DNA of 64,000 bases from Dyella sp. AtDHG13. GTDB taxonomy: Bacteria; Pseudomonadota; Gammaproteobacteria; Xanthomonadales; Rhodanobacteraceae. Positions 7,557-15,821 of this stretch are shown here, one piece after another (the first letter of the stretch is position 1; each line of letters begins with the position of its first letter). Location: positions 186,001-250,000 of the forward strand of contig NZ_QICJ01000004.1 in NCBI RefSeq assembly GCF_003201105.1. Direction: 5' to 3'. The notes below the pieces were generated by a model, which worked only from the letters and a program-made list of their open reading frames with translations, ran no database searches and was not told the DNA's origin. A program made the translations under genes and the position numbers.

Positions 7557-10457
7557 TTAGAAGTTGTAGTTGAAACCGGCGTAGTAGGCGCGGCCGATGG
7601 TGTCGTACAGACCGCCACCGAGGCTGTTGCCAAAGATGTTGACCGGCGGATCGCGGTCGAACACGTTGGTGATGCCCGCATACGCCTGCCAGCCGCTCTT
7701 GCCGAACGTGTAGCTTGCGCGCACGTCGTTGAAGAAGCCGGCGCCTGCCTTGATCGGCGTCATCTGGTACGGGTTGGACTCGTAGCTCTCGTTGCTCACG
7801 CGCAGCATCGAGGAGAAGTAGCGCGTGGTCCAATTGAACAGCCAGTTGTTCATCGTGTAGGTCGTGCGCAGCACACCCTTCCACTTCGGAAAGCCCAGCG
7901 TGCCGTTGTCCTGCACGGTGTTGCTCGGGTCGTCCTGGAACGGATGCTCGGTGTACGCGATGACCTTGGTCACGTCGAGGTTCAGGCCGAGCTTGCCCGG
8001 GCCGACTTCGTGCGAGTAATAGGCACCGATATCCACGCCCGACGTGCTGAGCGAGGAGATGTTCTGGTTGATCGAGTTGATGAAGTTCAACTCGTGGTCC
8101 GGTCCACGCTGCGCGTTGGCGCAGTAGATATTGTTGATGCCCGTGGTGGAGTCAACGCAGTGGTTGGCAATGTCAGTGCCGCTCGGCGCGCTGATGGCGT
8201 CGGTGAGCTTGATGTTCCAATAGTCGGCGGTGACGCCGAAACCAGGCAGGAACTCCGGCGTCAGCACGATACCACCGGTCCAGGTGCGGCCCTGTTCCGG
8301 CTTCAGGTCGGGGTTGCTGCCCGAGATGCCGGAGATCGTGGCCGTGTTGCTGGACGTCCAACCCGCGGGAATACCCAGCGCCGCGCAGTTCGCCGCACGC
8401 ACGGACGGATCCGGGCCGTTCTTGATCTGCTTGGCCGAGCACGGGTCGGTGATGGTGAAGTAGTTCTGCGACTGGCCGCCGAACAGTTCGCCGATGTTCG
8501 GCGCGCGAACGGCGCTGGACACGGTGCCGCGCAGGCGGACGTTACCGTCGATGGCCCAGTCCAGGCCCCAGCGCCAAGTCTTGGTATGACCGATGGTGCT
8601 GTAGTCGGAGAAACGCGCGGCGGCGTCGAAGGTCAGGTTCTGCGCGAACGGACGGTTCGACAGCAGCGGCATGGCCGTTTCGATGTAGCCTTCCTTGACG
8701 TTGTATGCGCCGCTGGACGGCGGAATCGCGTTGAGGAAGGTCAGGCCGGCCACGTCCAGCGGGTCGGTGATCTGGCGGCTGCTTTCGCGGCGGAACTCCA
8801 CGCCACCGACGAGGCTGGCGGCGCCCGCTTCGAACGGCATCTGGAACAGGTTGTTGTTGGTGATGGTGCCGCCGCCCACGAACTGCGTGAGGCGCGAGGT
8901 GGTGGTGGTCGTGGTGTTGAACCACTGCGCCGCAGCCGGGTTGATCGCGCCCGCGCCGAAGATGCTGGTGGGCACGCAGCCGCCGCCCAGGGCAATCGGG
9001 TCGAGCACGCCATGGGCGTTGGGGTTCACCGAGTTCGGGTTCAGGGTCGAACGGCAGACAATGTTGCCCTTGGCATCCTTCACCGCGTCGATCGACGCGT
9101 AGAAACGGTCATTGATGCGGTTGTTGAGGTTGTGGCGGGTTTCATCCGACCAGCCGTACACCAGGGAGGCGTCGTATTCCCAATCGCCGGTGATGACGCC
9201 GTTGGCGCCGATGACGCCGCGCGCGGTGTTGCGCTTGGTGTCCTCGCCGCGCAGGCCGGCATCGAGGTCGAAGCGCGACACCTTGATCGACTTGAGCTTG
9301 TTCGCGTCCATCACGGCGGCCAGCGTCGGGTCGATATAGGCGTTGTCACGGGTGATGACATAAGCGCTGCTGCCGCTGCCGAAGGCCGGCTGGCCGGACT
9401 TGGTCACGTCGACGTGGCTGTAGGTGCCCTCGGCGTACAGATGCTGTTCGGGCGTGATGTCGAACGAAGCGACACCGCTCAGCGTGGTGCGCTTGTACTT
9501 CGGCTGCAGCTGCAGCACCTGGTTCACGTCCGTGCGATCGCAGTCACTGCAACGGCCGGTGTTGTCGTACGGGCCGTAGAAGTTCTGGTGGCGTACCGAG
9601 CCGTCAGGATTGAACACGTAGCGCTTGCTGATGTCCGTCGAGCTGCCGGTGGAGAAGGTGCCGCCCGCGTAGTTGGTGTAGCCGCCGCCGTTGGGGTACA
9701 GCGTCGCGTCGTACGGACCGTTCGGGGTCAGGATGGACGCATAGGCCTTGTGGCCGAAGCGATCCCCGAACATCAGGTCGTCCTGCTCCGAGTGCTCCAC
9801 CGAGCCGGCGATGTTGCCGCGGTTGTCGGCGAAGTTCATGCCGCCGGTCAGCGACACCAGACCTTTATTGAAATTGCCATGTTCGGACGTGCCGAGCTGG
9901 GCATGCAGGTTGGCGCCCTGGTAGTTCTTCTTCAGGATGAAGTTGACCACGCCGGTCACAGCGTCGGCGCCGTACACCGCGGAAGCGCCGCCGGTGATGA
10001 TCTCCACGCGCTCGACCCAGTCCGCCGGAATGAGGTTGACGTCCACTGCCGTGTCACCGGCGCTGGCGCCGACAAAGCGGCGGCCGTTCACCAGCACCAG
10101 CGTGCGGCTGGTGCCGAGGTTGCGCAGATCCTGGAACGATTCGCCGGCCGTGCCGATGAAGCGGTTGGAGTTGCCCATGGTGAATGTGGTCGCCAGCTGC
10201 GGCAGCGTGGTCAGCACGTCGCCGATATTGACGGCGCCGGTGGCCTTGATGTCCGCGGCTGTCAACGTGCTGATGGGCGTGGGCGAAATCACGTTCGGGT
10301 TGGAGATGCGCGAGCCGGTAACCGTCACCGTCTCGAGATTGGCCGCCTTCTTGGCGTCTGCCGCGGCGGCATTGTCATCAGCCATAGCCGGCGCGGCGAG
10401 TGCCGCCAGACAGGCCAGAGCGAGCAGATTACGGGTGTAAGACAGGGTGATTTTCAT
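7557..10457 (-). CDS. TonB-dependent outer-membrane receptor, substrate unknown
   Basis: A 966-residue TonB-dependent receptor that would import a ligand through the outer membrane using TonB/ExbBD energy. The signal peptide is MKITLSYTRNLLALACLAALAAPAMA. The TonB box region is ETVTVTGSRI, followed by a plug domain with VLTTLPQ, LRNLGTSRTLVLVNGRRFV and GGASAVYGADAVTGVVNFILKKNY. The long 22-strand barrel ends in the aromatic signature YYAGFNYNF, with terminal Phe as required for BAM recognition. The ATG at 10457 is chosen for its signal peptide and GGGAGGC ribosome site; the frame is open 93 bases further. Many asparagines, glycines and short tyrosine-rich strands fit the large Xanthomonadales/Caulobacter receptors. 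No substrate genes are adjacent. Two dyads lie upstream and a terminator downstream, so it is probably monocistronic. Confidence 0.92.
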   Translation of the reverse strand: MKITLSYTRNLLALACLAALAAPAMADDNAAAADAKKAANLETVTVTGSRISNPNVISPTPISTLTAADIKATGAVNIGDVLTTLPQLATTFTMGNSNRFIGTAGESFQDLRNLGTSRTLVLVNGRRFVGASAGDTAVDVNLIPADWVERVEIITGGASAVYGADAVTGVVNFILKKNYQGANLHAQLGTSEHGNFNKGLVSLTGGMNFADNRGNIAGSVEHSEQDDLMFGDRFGHKAYASILTPNGPYDATLYPNGGGYTNYAGGTFSTGSSTDISKRYVFNPDGSVRHQNFYGPYDNTGRCSDCDRTDVNQVLQLQPKYKRTTLSGVASFDITPEQHLYAEGTYSHVDVTKSGQPAFGSGSSAYVITRDNAYIDPTLAAVMDANKLKSIKVSRFDLDAGLRGEDTKRNTARGVIGANGVITGDWEYDASLVYGWSDETRHNLNNRINDRFYASIDAVKDAKGNIVCRSTLNPNSVNPNAHGVLDPIALGGGCVPTSIFGAGAINPAAAQWFNTTTTTTSRLTQFVGGGTITNNNLFQMPFEAGAASLVGGVEFRRESSRQITDPLDVAGLTFLNAIPPSSGAYNVKEGYIETAMPLLSNRPFAQNLTFDAAARFSDYSTIGHTKTWRWGLDWAIDGNVRLRGTVSSAVRAPNIGELFGGQSQNYFTITDPCSAKQIKNGPDPSVRAANCAALGIPAGWTSSNTATISGISGSNPDLKPEQGRTWTGGIVLTPEFLPGFGVTADYWNIKLTDAISAPSGTDIANHCVDSTTGINNIYCANAQRGPDHELNFINSINQNISSLSTSGVDIGAYYSHEVGPGKLGLNLDVTKVIAYTEHPFQDDPSNTVQDNGTLGFPKWKGVLRTTYTMNNWLFNWTTRYFSSMLRVSNESYESNPYQMTPIKAGAGFFNDVRASYTFGKSGWQAYAGITNVFDRDPPVNIFGNSLGGGLYDTIGRAYYAGFNYNF

Positions 10458-10602
10458 TGACCGCCTCCCTACGGTGTGGGTCATTTGGTGCCGACGCTGC
10501 GCAACGCCGCCCGTTGCCGGGCAGACAGACATCAGCTGTGGGGTTTGCAACTTGCTACGGGGTTGTTAGCAAGTTGTTGCGATAAGATCACAAGAAACTT
10601 AC

Positions 10603-10627
10603 AAAATGCTGACGAAATCAGCATTTT
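10603..10627. promoter_or_regulatory. hairpin AAAATGCTGA / TCAGCATTTT
   Basis: A perfect ten-base-pair dyad with a five-base centre, with T or A runs on both sides, in the gap between the flavoprotein stop (10776) and the TonB receptor start (10457). It may be a bidirectional terminator for the flavoprotein gene or part of the receptor control region; it shares GCTGA...TCAGC half-sites with the dyad at 10661. Confidence 0.55.
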
Positions 10628-10660
10628 CTTGCGGAAATAGGCCAGAGGTCATGGGGAGTT

Positions 10661-10679
10661 CGCTGACACGGTGTCAGCG
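10661..10679. promoter_or_regulatory. 19-bp operator-like palindrome
   Basis: CGCTGACACGGTGTCAGCG is a perfect palindrome around a single central base, about 200 bases upstream of the TonB receptor start. The form suits a dimeric repressor binding site. The remaining bases of this 318-base gap show no gene and no clear promoter. Confidence 0.5.
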
Positions 10680-10775
10680 TACAACGACGAGCGGGCCTAT
10701 AGATGCCTGACTTAAGTTGCCGTTATTAAAGGGATATCGCTGTTTCTGATGGCCGGAGTCGGCCGGGCCGCGGTA

Positions 10776-12410
10776 TCAGTGCGAGGCGTTGATGGCCAGC
10801 GCCACCGCTTCCGCCACCCGAATGCCATCCACCGCCGCGGAAAGAATGCCGCCCGCGTAGCCCGCGCCTTCGCCCGCCGGATAAAGGCCGCGCGTGTTGA
10901 GGCTCTGGTAGTCCTCGCCGCGGCGGATGCGCACCGGTGACGAGGTGCGGGTTTCCACGCCGGTCAGCACGGCGTCGTGCATGGCGAAGCCCTTGATCTG
11001 GCGGTCGAACGCGGGCAGCGCTTCGCGGATGGCTTCGATGGCGTAGTCGGGCAGGGCGGGCGCCAGGTCGGTCAGGTGCACGCCGGGCTTGTACGAAGGC
11101 TGCACGTTGCCGAAGGCGGTGGAGGGTTTGCCCTTGATGAAGTCGCCCACCAATTGTCCCGGTGCGCTGTAGTCGCGGCCGCCGAGTTCGTACGCGCGCG
11201 ATTCCAGCGCGCGCTGCAGGGCGATGCCGGCCAGCGGGCTGCCGCTGTCGTCGAACGCGGCGTAGTCCTTAGGATCGATGCCCACCACGATGGCGGCATT
11301 CGCATTGCGCTCGTTGCGCGAATACTGGCTCATGCCGTTGGTGACGACGCGCTCCGGTTCCGATGCGGCGGCGACCACGGTGCCGCCCGGGCACATGCAG
11401 AAGCTGTACACGGAGCGGCCATTCTTGCAGTGGTGCACCAGCTTGTAGTCGGCCGCGCCGAGGATGGGATGGCCGGCCTGCGGGCCGAAGCGCGCCTGGT
11501 CGATGATCGACTGCGGATGCTCCACGCGAAAGCCGATGGAGAACGGCTTGGCCTCCATGTACACGCCGCGGTCGTGCAGCATGAAGAAGGTATCGCGCGC
11601 GCTATGCCCCACGGCGAGCACCACGTGATCGCTCAGCAGCCGTTCGCCATTGGACAGCACCACGCCGCGCAGCTGCCGCGTGCCATCGGCGGCGGTGTCC
11701 ACCAGCAGGTCGTCCACGCGCTCGCTGAAGCGGATCTCGCCGCCCAGCGACTGGATCGTCTCGCGCATGTTCTCCACCATCGACACCAGGCGGAACGTGC
11801 CGATATGCGGCTTGCTGACGTAGAGGATTTCCTCCGGCGCGCCGGCCTTCACGAACTCCGTGAGCACCTTGCGGCCGTGATGATGCGGGTCGGAAATCTG
11901 GCTGTGCAGCTTGCCGTCGGAAAACGTGCCCGCGCCGCCCTCGCCGAACTGCACGTTGGACTCGGGCTCCAGCTTGCGCTTGCGCCACAAGCCCCAGGTG
12001 TCGACGGTGCGTTCGCGCACGGCCTTGCCGCGGTCCAGGATGATGGGCCGATACCCCATCTGCGCCAGCAGCAGGCCGGCGAACAGGCCGCAGGGGCCGA
12101 AGCCGATCACGATCGGGCGCTGCTTGAGATCCTGCGGCGCTTGGGCGACGAAGTGATAGCTGGTGTCCGGCGTCGGCTGGACATGCCGGTCGTCGGCGTG
12201 GCGCTTAAGCACCGCGGCCTCGTCGGCCACGTCCACGTCGAGCGTGTAGATCAGCTGGATCGCGCCGCGCTTGCGGGCGTCATAGCCGCGCCGGAACACC
12301 GTGAAGCCACGCAGGCCGCCCTTGCCCAGCCCCAGCTTCGCGCGGATGGCGGCCTCGAGGGCGCCTTCGGCGTGGTCCAGCGGGAGCTTGATGTCGGTCA
12401 GTCGGATCAT
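10776..12410 (-). CDS. FAD-dependent dehydrogenase, COG2509 type
   Basis: A 544-residue NAD(P)/FAD-dependent oxidoreductase of the uncharacterised COG2509 group. An N-terminal ferredoxin-like extension (about residues 1-90, RRGYDARKRGAIQLIYTLDV) precedes the dinucleotide-binding motif PIVIGFGPCGLFAGLLLAQMG at about residues 98-118. Conserved family segments follow: NVQFGEGGAGTFSDGKLHSQ, VLAVGHSARDTF, FSIGFRVEHPQ, YSFCMCPGGTVVAAASE, and a C-terminal FAD motif GLYPAGEGAGYAGGILSAAVDG. The substrate is unknown; a cytoplasmic location is expected because no signal peptide is present. The length is normal for the group. It is isolated: a repeat element lies upstream and a dyad-containing gap downstream. 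Confidence 0.88.
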   Translation of the reverse strand: MIRLTDIKLPLDHAEGALEAAIRAKLGLGKGGLRGFTVFRRGYDARKRGAIQLIYTLDVDVADEAAVLKRHADDRHVQPTPDTSYHFVAQAPQDLKQRPIVIGFGPCGLFAGLLLAQMGYRPIILDRGKAVRERTVDTWGLWRKRKLEPESNVQFGEGGAGTFSDGKLHSQISDPHHHGRKVLTEFVKAGAPEEILYVSKPHIGTFRLVSMVENMRETIQSLGGEIRFSERVDDLLVDTAADGTRQLRGVVLSNGERLLSDHVVLAVGHSARDTFFMLHDRGVYMEAKPFSIGFRVEHPQSIIDQARFGPQAGHPILGAADYKLVHHCKNGRSVYSFCMCPGGTVVAAASEPERVVTNGMSQYSRNERNANAAIVVGIDPKDYAAFDDSGSPLAGIALQRALESRAYELGGRDYSAPGQLVGDFIKGKPSTAFGNVQPSYKPGVHLTDLAPALPDYAIEAIREALPAFDRQIKGFAMHDAVLTGVETRTSSPVRIRRGEDYQSLNTRGLYPAGEGAGYAGGILSAAVDGIRVAEAVALAINASH

Positions 12411-12522
12411 GCGGCGAGGCGGGCTAGGGGCGATGGCCGGCTATTTTCGCATGGAGGGACTTGGCGCGGGACGCGACCCTCAGCGCCATTTCCATCCCGC
12501 TTCCCTACTAGCTCCAGAGTTT

Positions 12523-12633
12523 CCTCACCGTCATTCCCGCGAAAGCGGGAATCCAGTGCCTTTAGGCTCTTATTGCGACTATTGCAAGGCATAAAGTCGC
12601 TGGATTCCCGCTTTCGCGGGAATGACGGTGAGG
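12523..12633. repeat. paired inverted repeat, copy B
   Basis: Left arm CCTCACCGTCATTCCCGCG is mirrored by CGCGGGAATGACGGTGAGG about 70 bases away, so the terminal dyad is extended by eight bases at each end compared with the core. It belongs to the CCCGCGAAAGCGGG subtype shared with copies E and G and lies between two minus-strand genes. Confidence 0.85.
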
Positions 12634-12662
12634 GGAAACGGAATGCGCGGCAAGCGGGCTCT

Positions 12663-13316
12663 TCAGCCTTCGGCCGCAATCTTCCGCAGCGTCTGCTCGA
12701 ACACTTCCGCCGGCTGGCCGCCCTGGATCAGGTAGCGGTCGTTGATGATCACCGACGGCACGGCCTGGATGCCCTGCGACTGGTAGAACTGCTCCTGCGC
12801 GCGCACGTCCTGCGCGTAGCGGTTCTCGTCCAGCACATGGCGCGCCTCCGTGGCGTCCAGGCCCACCGAGGCGGCCACGTCCACCAGCACGTCGCGCGAG
12901 CTGACGTCGCGGCCGTCCGTGAAATAGGCGGCCAGCAACGCCTGCTTGAGCTCGGCCTGGTTGCCCTCGAGGGCGGCCCAGTGCAGCAGCCGGTGCGCAT
13001 CGAAGGTGTTCACGATGCGGCTGCGCTTGTTCATGTCGAAGACGAAGCCAACGCCCGCGCCGCGTTCGCGGATGGCCTCCTGGTTCTGGCGCATCTGCTC
13101 CGGCGTGCTGCCGTACTTGCGCGCCAGGTGCTCGCCGATGTCCTCGCCCTCGGGCGCCATCTGCGGGTTCAGTTCGAACGGCTGAAAATGCAGCTCGACC
13201 GCCACCTCGTCGCCCAGCTTCTCGAGCGCCTTTTCCAGCGACTTCAGGCCAATGGCGCACCACGGGCACACCACGTCGGAGACGAAATCGATCTTGAGTG
13301 GTGCGGGGGCGGACAT
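12663..13316 (-). CDS. DsbA family oxidoreductase, FrnE-like
   Basis: A 217-residue thioredoxin-fold protein of the DsbA/2-hydroxychromene-2-carboxylate isomerase superfamily, closest in style to FrnE. The active-site motif CPWC is at residues 18-21 in IDFVSDVVCPWCAIG, the inserted helical domain spans about residues 60-165, and the cis-proline loop is in GIQAVPSVIINDRYLIQGGQP near 180-199. FrnE proteins act as disulfide oxidoreductases in the cytoplasm; there is no signal peptide here, which agrees. A GST-like isomerase role is less likely because both cysteines are retained. The gene ends 30 bases past repeat B and is separated from the DUF1993 gene by another repeat. Confidence 0.9.
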   Translation of the reverse strand: MSAPAPLKIDFVSDVVCPWCAIGLKSLEKALEKLGDEVAVELHFQPFELNPQMAPEGEDIGEHLARKYGSTPEQMRQNQEAIRERGAGVGFVFDMNKRSRIVNTFDAHRLLHWAALEGNQAELKQALLAAYFTDGRDVSSRDVLVDVAASVGLDATEARHVLDENRYAQDVRAQEQFYQSQGIQAVPSVIINDRYLIQGGQPAEVFEQTLRKIAAEG

Positions 13317-13387
13317 GGCTGGGTTCTCGAGGGTGGCGACCCCTGTTCAGTGGGATCGCCACCGGCCGGAATCAAGGGCGTAAAGGC

Positions 13388-13473
13388 GAGGAGTGAGTAA
13401 AGAGTAGTGAGAAGTGAGAGAGAGCAGATGCCGCCGCTCTCACCACTCACTCCTCTTCACTATTTCCTCGCTC
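13388..13473. repeat. GAGTGAG-type inverted repeat, copy 1
   Basis: A purine-rich left arm (GAGGAGTGAGTAAAGAGTAG...) faces a pyrimidine-rich right arm containing CTCACTCCTCTTCACT, able to form a long imperfect hairpin. About 38 bases of the right arm match the element at 60.2 kb closely, including the 16-base core. It lies in the gap between DUF1993 and the FrnE-like gene. Confidence 0.7.
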
Positions 13474-13980
13474 TTACGCCTTGCCGATGAAATCGGTCTT
13501 GCCCAGGTCCGCGCCGGCCTCGCGCAGGATCGCGTAGGCGGTGGTGCAGTGGAAGAACAGGTTGGGGATGACGAAGTGCAACAGGTAGCCTTCGCCCTCG
13601 AAATGCTGCTCGCCGTTGCGGGTCTTGATGGTCACCGCGCGCGTCTCGCTGCCGTCGATCTGGTCGGCCTTGAAGCTCTTGATGTAATCGACCGCACGGC
13701 CGATGCGCGCGTGCAGTTCGGCGAAGCTGGTCTCGTTGTCCTCGAACTTCAGCGGGTCCACGCCGGCCAGGCGCGCGCAGCCGTTCTTGGCCATGTCGGT
13801 GGCGATCTGCACCTGGCGCGTCAGCGGCAGCATGTCCACGGTCAGGCGTGCCTGCAGCAGCAGGGAGGGGTCGTACTTGCGCGCCTCCGCATGCGCCTCG
13901 CCCTTGCGCAGCACATGCTGCAGGTTGTGCAGGGCACGCAGGAAGACGGGAACGGAGGCCTGATACATCGACAAAGTCAT
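13474..13980 (-). CDS. DUF1993 family protein
   Basis: A 168-residue DUF1993 protein. It begins MTLSMYQASVPVFLRALHNLQHVLRKGEAHAEARKYDPSLLLQARL and has the family's central DMLPLTRQVQIATDMAKNGCARLAGV; the C-terminal third, FHCTTAYAILREAGADLGKTDFIG, is highly conserved in the family. The fold is a DinB-like four-helix bundle by family knowledge, but the metal-binding and catalytic role is unproven. The ATG overlaps the stop of the MFS gene by four bases (ATGA), so the two are translated from one message and this is the downstream gene. Confidence 0.88.
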   Translation of the reverse strand: MTLSMYQASVPVFLRALHNLQHVLRKGEAHAEARKYDPSLLLQARLTVDMLPLTRQVQIATDMAKNGCARLAGVDPLKFEDNETSFAELHARIGRAVDYIKSFKADQIDGSETRAVTIKTRNGEQHFEGEGYLLHFVIPNLFFHCTTAYAILREAGADLGKTDFIGKA

Positions 13981-15326
13981 GGGGATTGCTCCGGTGGTTC
14001 GGTGTGGGTAATGGCGGCTTGCAGCGGGACGACCGAGGACGGTTCGCCCGGTATCGTGTTTGGCGCCGATTCGTCGCCCCTGGCCAGGTCATGCACGTGG
14101 CGCGTCGCGCGCATCGCGATGTACGCGCCAATGGCCAGCAGCACCGCCGACAGCACGAACGCCAGGCCAGGCAGGTGGAACGGCGAGGCCGGCGAAATCG
14201 AGAACGAGAACACCTGCGCGAACAGGAACGGGCCGAAGATGCCGGCGAAGCTCTGCAGGCTGCTGATGGCGCCCTGCAGGCGGCCCTGCTCGTGCGGGTC
14301 CACCTCGTGCGTCATCAGCGACTGGATCGGCGGCTGCGACAGCCCCCACAGCGCCATCAGCGGGATGCCCAGCAGGAATACCGCGCCAGTATTGGCCAGG
14401 CCCATCACCAGGAACGAGCCGATGCCGCACAGCATGCCGCCCAGCATCAGCCGGCGCTCGCCGAAGATGGGCGCGAGCTTGCGCGTCAGCACGGCCTGCA
14501 CCAGGCCGTCGCAGGCGCCCACCAGCATCAGCACATAGCCCACGGCGCGAGGTCCCCACTGGTAGCGGTAATCCGCGTACAGCACAAAAGTGGTCTGCAG
14601 CACGTAGTGCGACAGGAACACCAGGAACATCACCACCGCCAGCCGCAGCACCAGCGGATAGCGCATGAGCAGCTTGAGCGAACCCAGCGGATGCGCGCTG
14701 TGGATCTCGAACTTCGGCGTGCGGCGTTCCTTCGGCAAGGATTCCGGCAGCACGAACAGGCCGTACAGGAAGTTGCAGGCCGCCAGCGAGCCGGCCACCC
14801 AGAACGGCAGGCGCAGGTGGATGTCGCCGAGGAAGCCGCCCAGGCCCGGCCCGATGATAAAGCCCAGGCCGAACGCGCTGCCCAGGATGCCGTAGGCCGC
14901 CGCGCGCTTTTCCTTCGGCGTGATGTCCGCGATGTAGGCGTTGGCCGTGGTGAAACTGGCCGCCGTCATGCCCAGCACCACGCGCGCCACGAACAGCAGC
15001 CACAGCGTGGGCGCCATCGCCAGCACAAAGAAGTCGATGGCCAGGCCGGCGTTGGAAATCAGGATCACCGGCCGGCGCCCGAAGCGGTCGGACAGCGCGC
15101 CCTGCACTGGCGAGAAAGCGAACTGCACGATGGCGAACACCGTGCTGAACACGCCCACCCACCAGGCCGCGTTGGAAATGCCGCCACCGGCGAGTTGCTC
15201 GATCAGGTGGGGCAGCACCGGGATGACGATGCCGAACGCCAGCATGTCCAGCACCACGGTGACGAAGATGAACGCCAGCGCGGCGCGGCGGCGCGGGTGA
15301 AGCTCAGGATGGGTTGTCTGATCCAT
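13977..15326 (-). CDS. MFS transporter, TCR/Tet-like efflux family
   Basis: A 449-residue, twelve-helix major facilitator of the DHA1 TCR/Tet type. Motif A GALSDRFGRRP follows helix 2, the N-terminal helix carries FIFVTVVLDMLAFGIVIPVLP, and motif C-like GSAFGLGFIIGPGLGGFLG is in helix 5, the antiporter signature. A middle cytoplasmic loop contains LPESLPKERRTP. Drug efflux by proton antiport is the family expectation; specificity cannot be read from the sequence, and many such genes are housekeeping exporters rather than tetracycline resistance determinants. I chose the ATG at 15326 (MDQTTHPELHPRRR); another at 15353 is in frame. It forms a unit with DUF1993. Confidence 0.88.
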   Translation of the reverse strand: MDQTTHPELHPRRRAALAFIFVTVVLDMLAFGIVIPVLPHLIEQLAGGGISNAAWWVGVFSTVFAIVQFAFSPVQGALSDRFGRRPVILISNAGLAIDFFVLAMAPTLWLLFVARVVLGMTAASFTTANAYIADITPKEKRAAAYGILGSAFGLGFIIGPGLGGFLGDIHLRLPFWVAGSLAACNFLYGLFVLPESLPKERRTPKFEIHSAHPLGSLKLLMRYPLVLRLAVVMFLVFLSHYVLQTTFVLYADYRYQWGPRAVGYVLMLVGACDGLVQAVLTRKLAPIFGERRLMLGGMLCGIGSFLVMGLANTGAVFLLGIPLMALWGLSQPPIQSLMTHEVDPHEQGRLQGAISSLQSFAGIFGPFLFAQVFSFSISPASPFHLPGLAFVLSAVLLAIGAYIAMRATRHVHDLARGDESAPNTIPGEPSSVVPLQAAITHTEPPEQSP

Positions 15327-15458
15327 GGACGTGACCGACGGCAAGAGGCGCACGATAGCCGATTGCGCGTGACGTTGTGTGTGCAGTGCGGTATGGATCG
15401 AGTCGTCTGAGGTACGTCTTACCGCTTCGCCGAGTGCCTGACTGTCATCCCGCTTACC

Positions 15459-15821
15459 TCACCCGTGCGGTGGCTGCGTCAGCTCGCGTGCGTCCAGGTA
15501 TCCGTCGTGGTTACGGTCCAGCTTGTGGAACTGCCGGCGCAGGTTGTCCTGGAACTGCTTGAGGGTGATCGGCTTGCCGTGCCCGCCCGGCAGCTCGTCG
15601 GCTTCCAGCACGCCGTCGCCATTGCGGTCGAGACGGTAAAAACCTTCGCTCAGATGGGCCACGTACTCCGCCTCGCTCACCCGGCCATCGCCATCGGTAT
15701 CGAATTGGCGCAGGTATTCGGCGGGCGTGGACTGCGCGCGGGCCAGCAGGGGCGCAAGCAGCAGGCCGGCCAGCATCGCGGCTGTCCGCAGGGAGGCGGC
15801 GATGGGCCGGCGCACGATCAT
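15459..15821 (-). CDS. exported EF-hand calcium-binding protein
   Basis: A 120-residue secreted protein. A signal peptide, RTAAMLAGLLLAPLLARAQS, is followed by three EF-hand loops: DTDGDGRVSEAE at residues 41-52, DRNGDGVLEADE at 65-76 and DRNHDGYLDARE at 102-113. The first two have canonical acidic or polar residues at positions 1, 3, 5 and 12; the third has Asn-His in the middle and still keeps the outer ligands. It probably binds calcium in the periplasm; no enzymatic domain is present. The ATG overlaps the MksB stop by four bases (ATGA), placing a periplasmic protein at the end of a chromosome-organisation operon, which is odd and may only reflect shared transcription. Confidence 0.85.
   Translation of the reverse strand: MIVRRPIAASLRTAAMLAGLLLAPLLARAQSTPAEYLRQFDTDGDGRVSEAEYVAHLSEGFYRLDRNGDGVLEADELPGGHGKPITLKQFQDNLRRQFHKLDRNHDGYLDARELTQPPHG

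Noticed and set aside
7944-10460. 838-codon plus-strand open frame opposite the first TonB receptor
   Set aside because: Same reason: codon-bias shadow of the real gene, without any family signature.
13977-15326. Acquired tetracycline-resistance gene
   Set aside because: The protein is TCR/Tet-like, but composition matches the host, no TetR regulator or mobile element flanks it, and it is operon-coupled to DUF1993.
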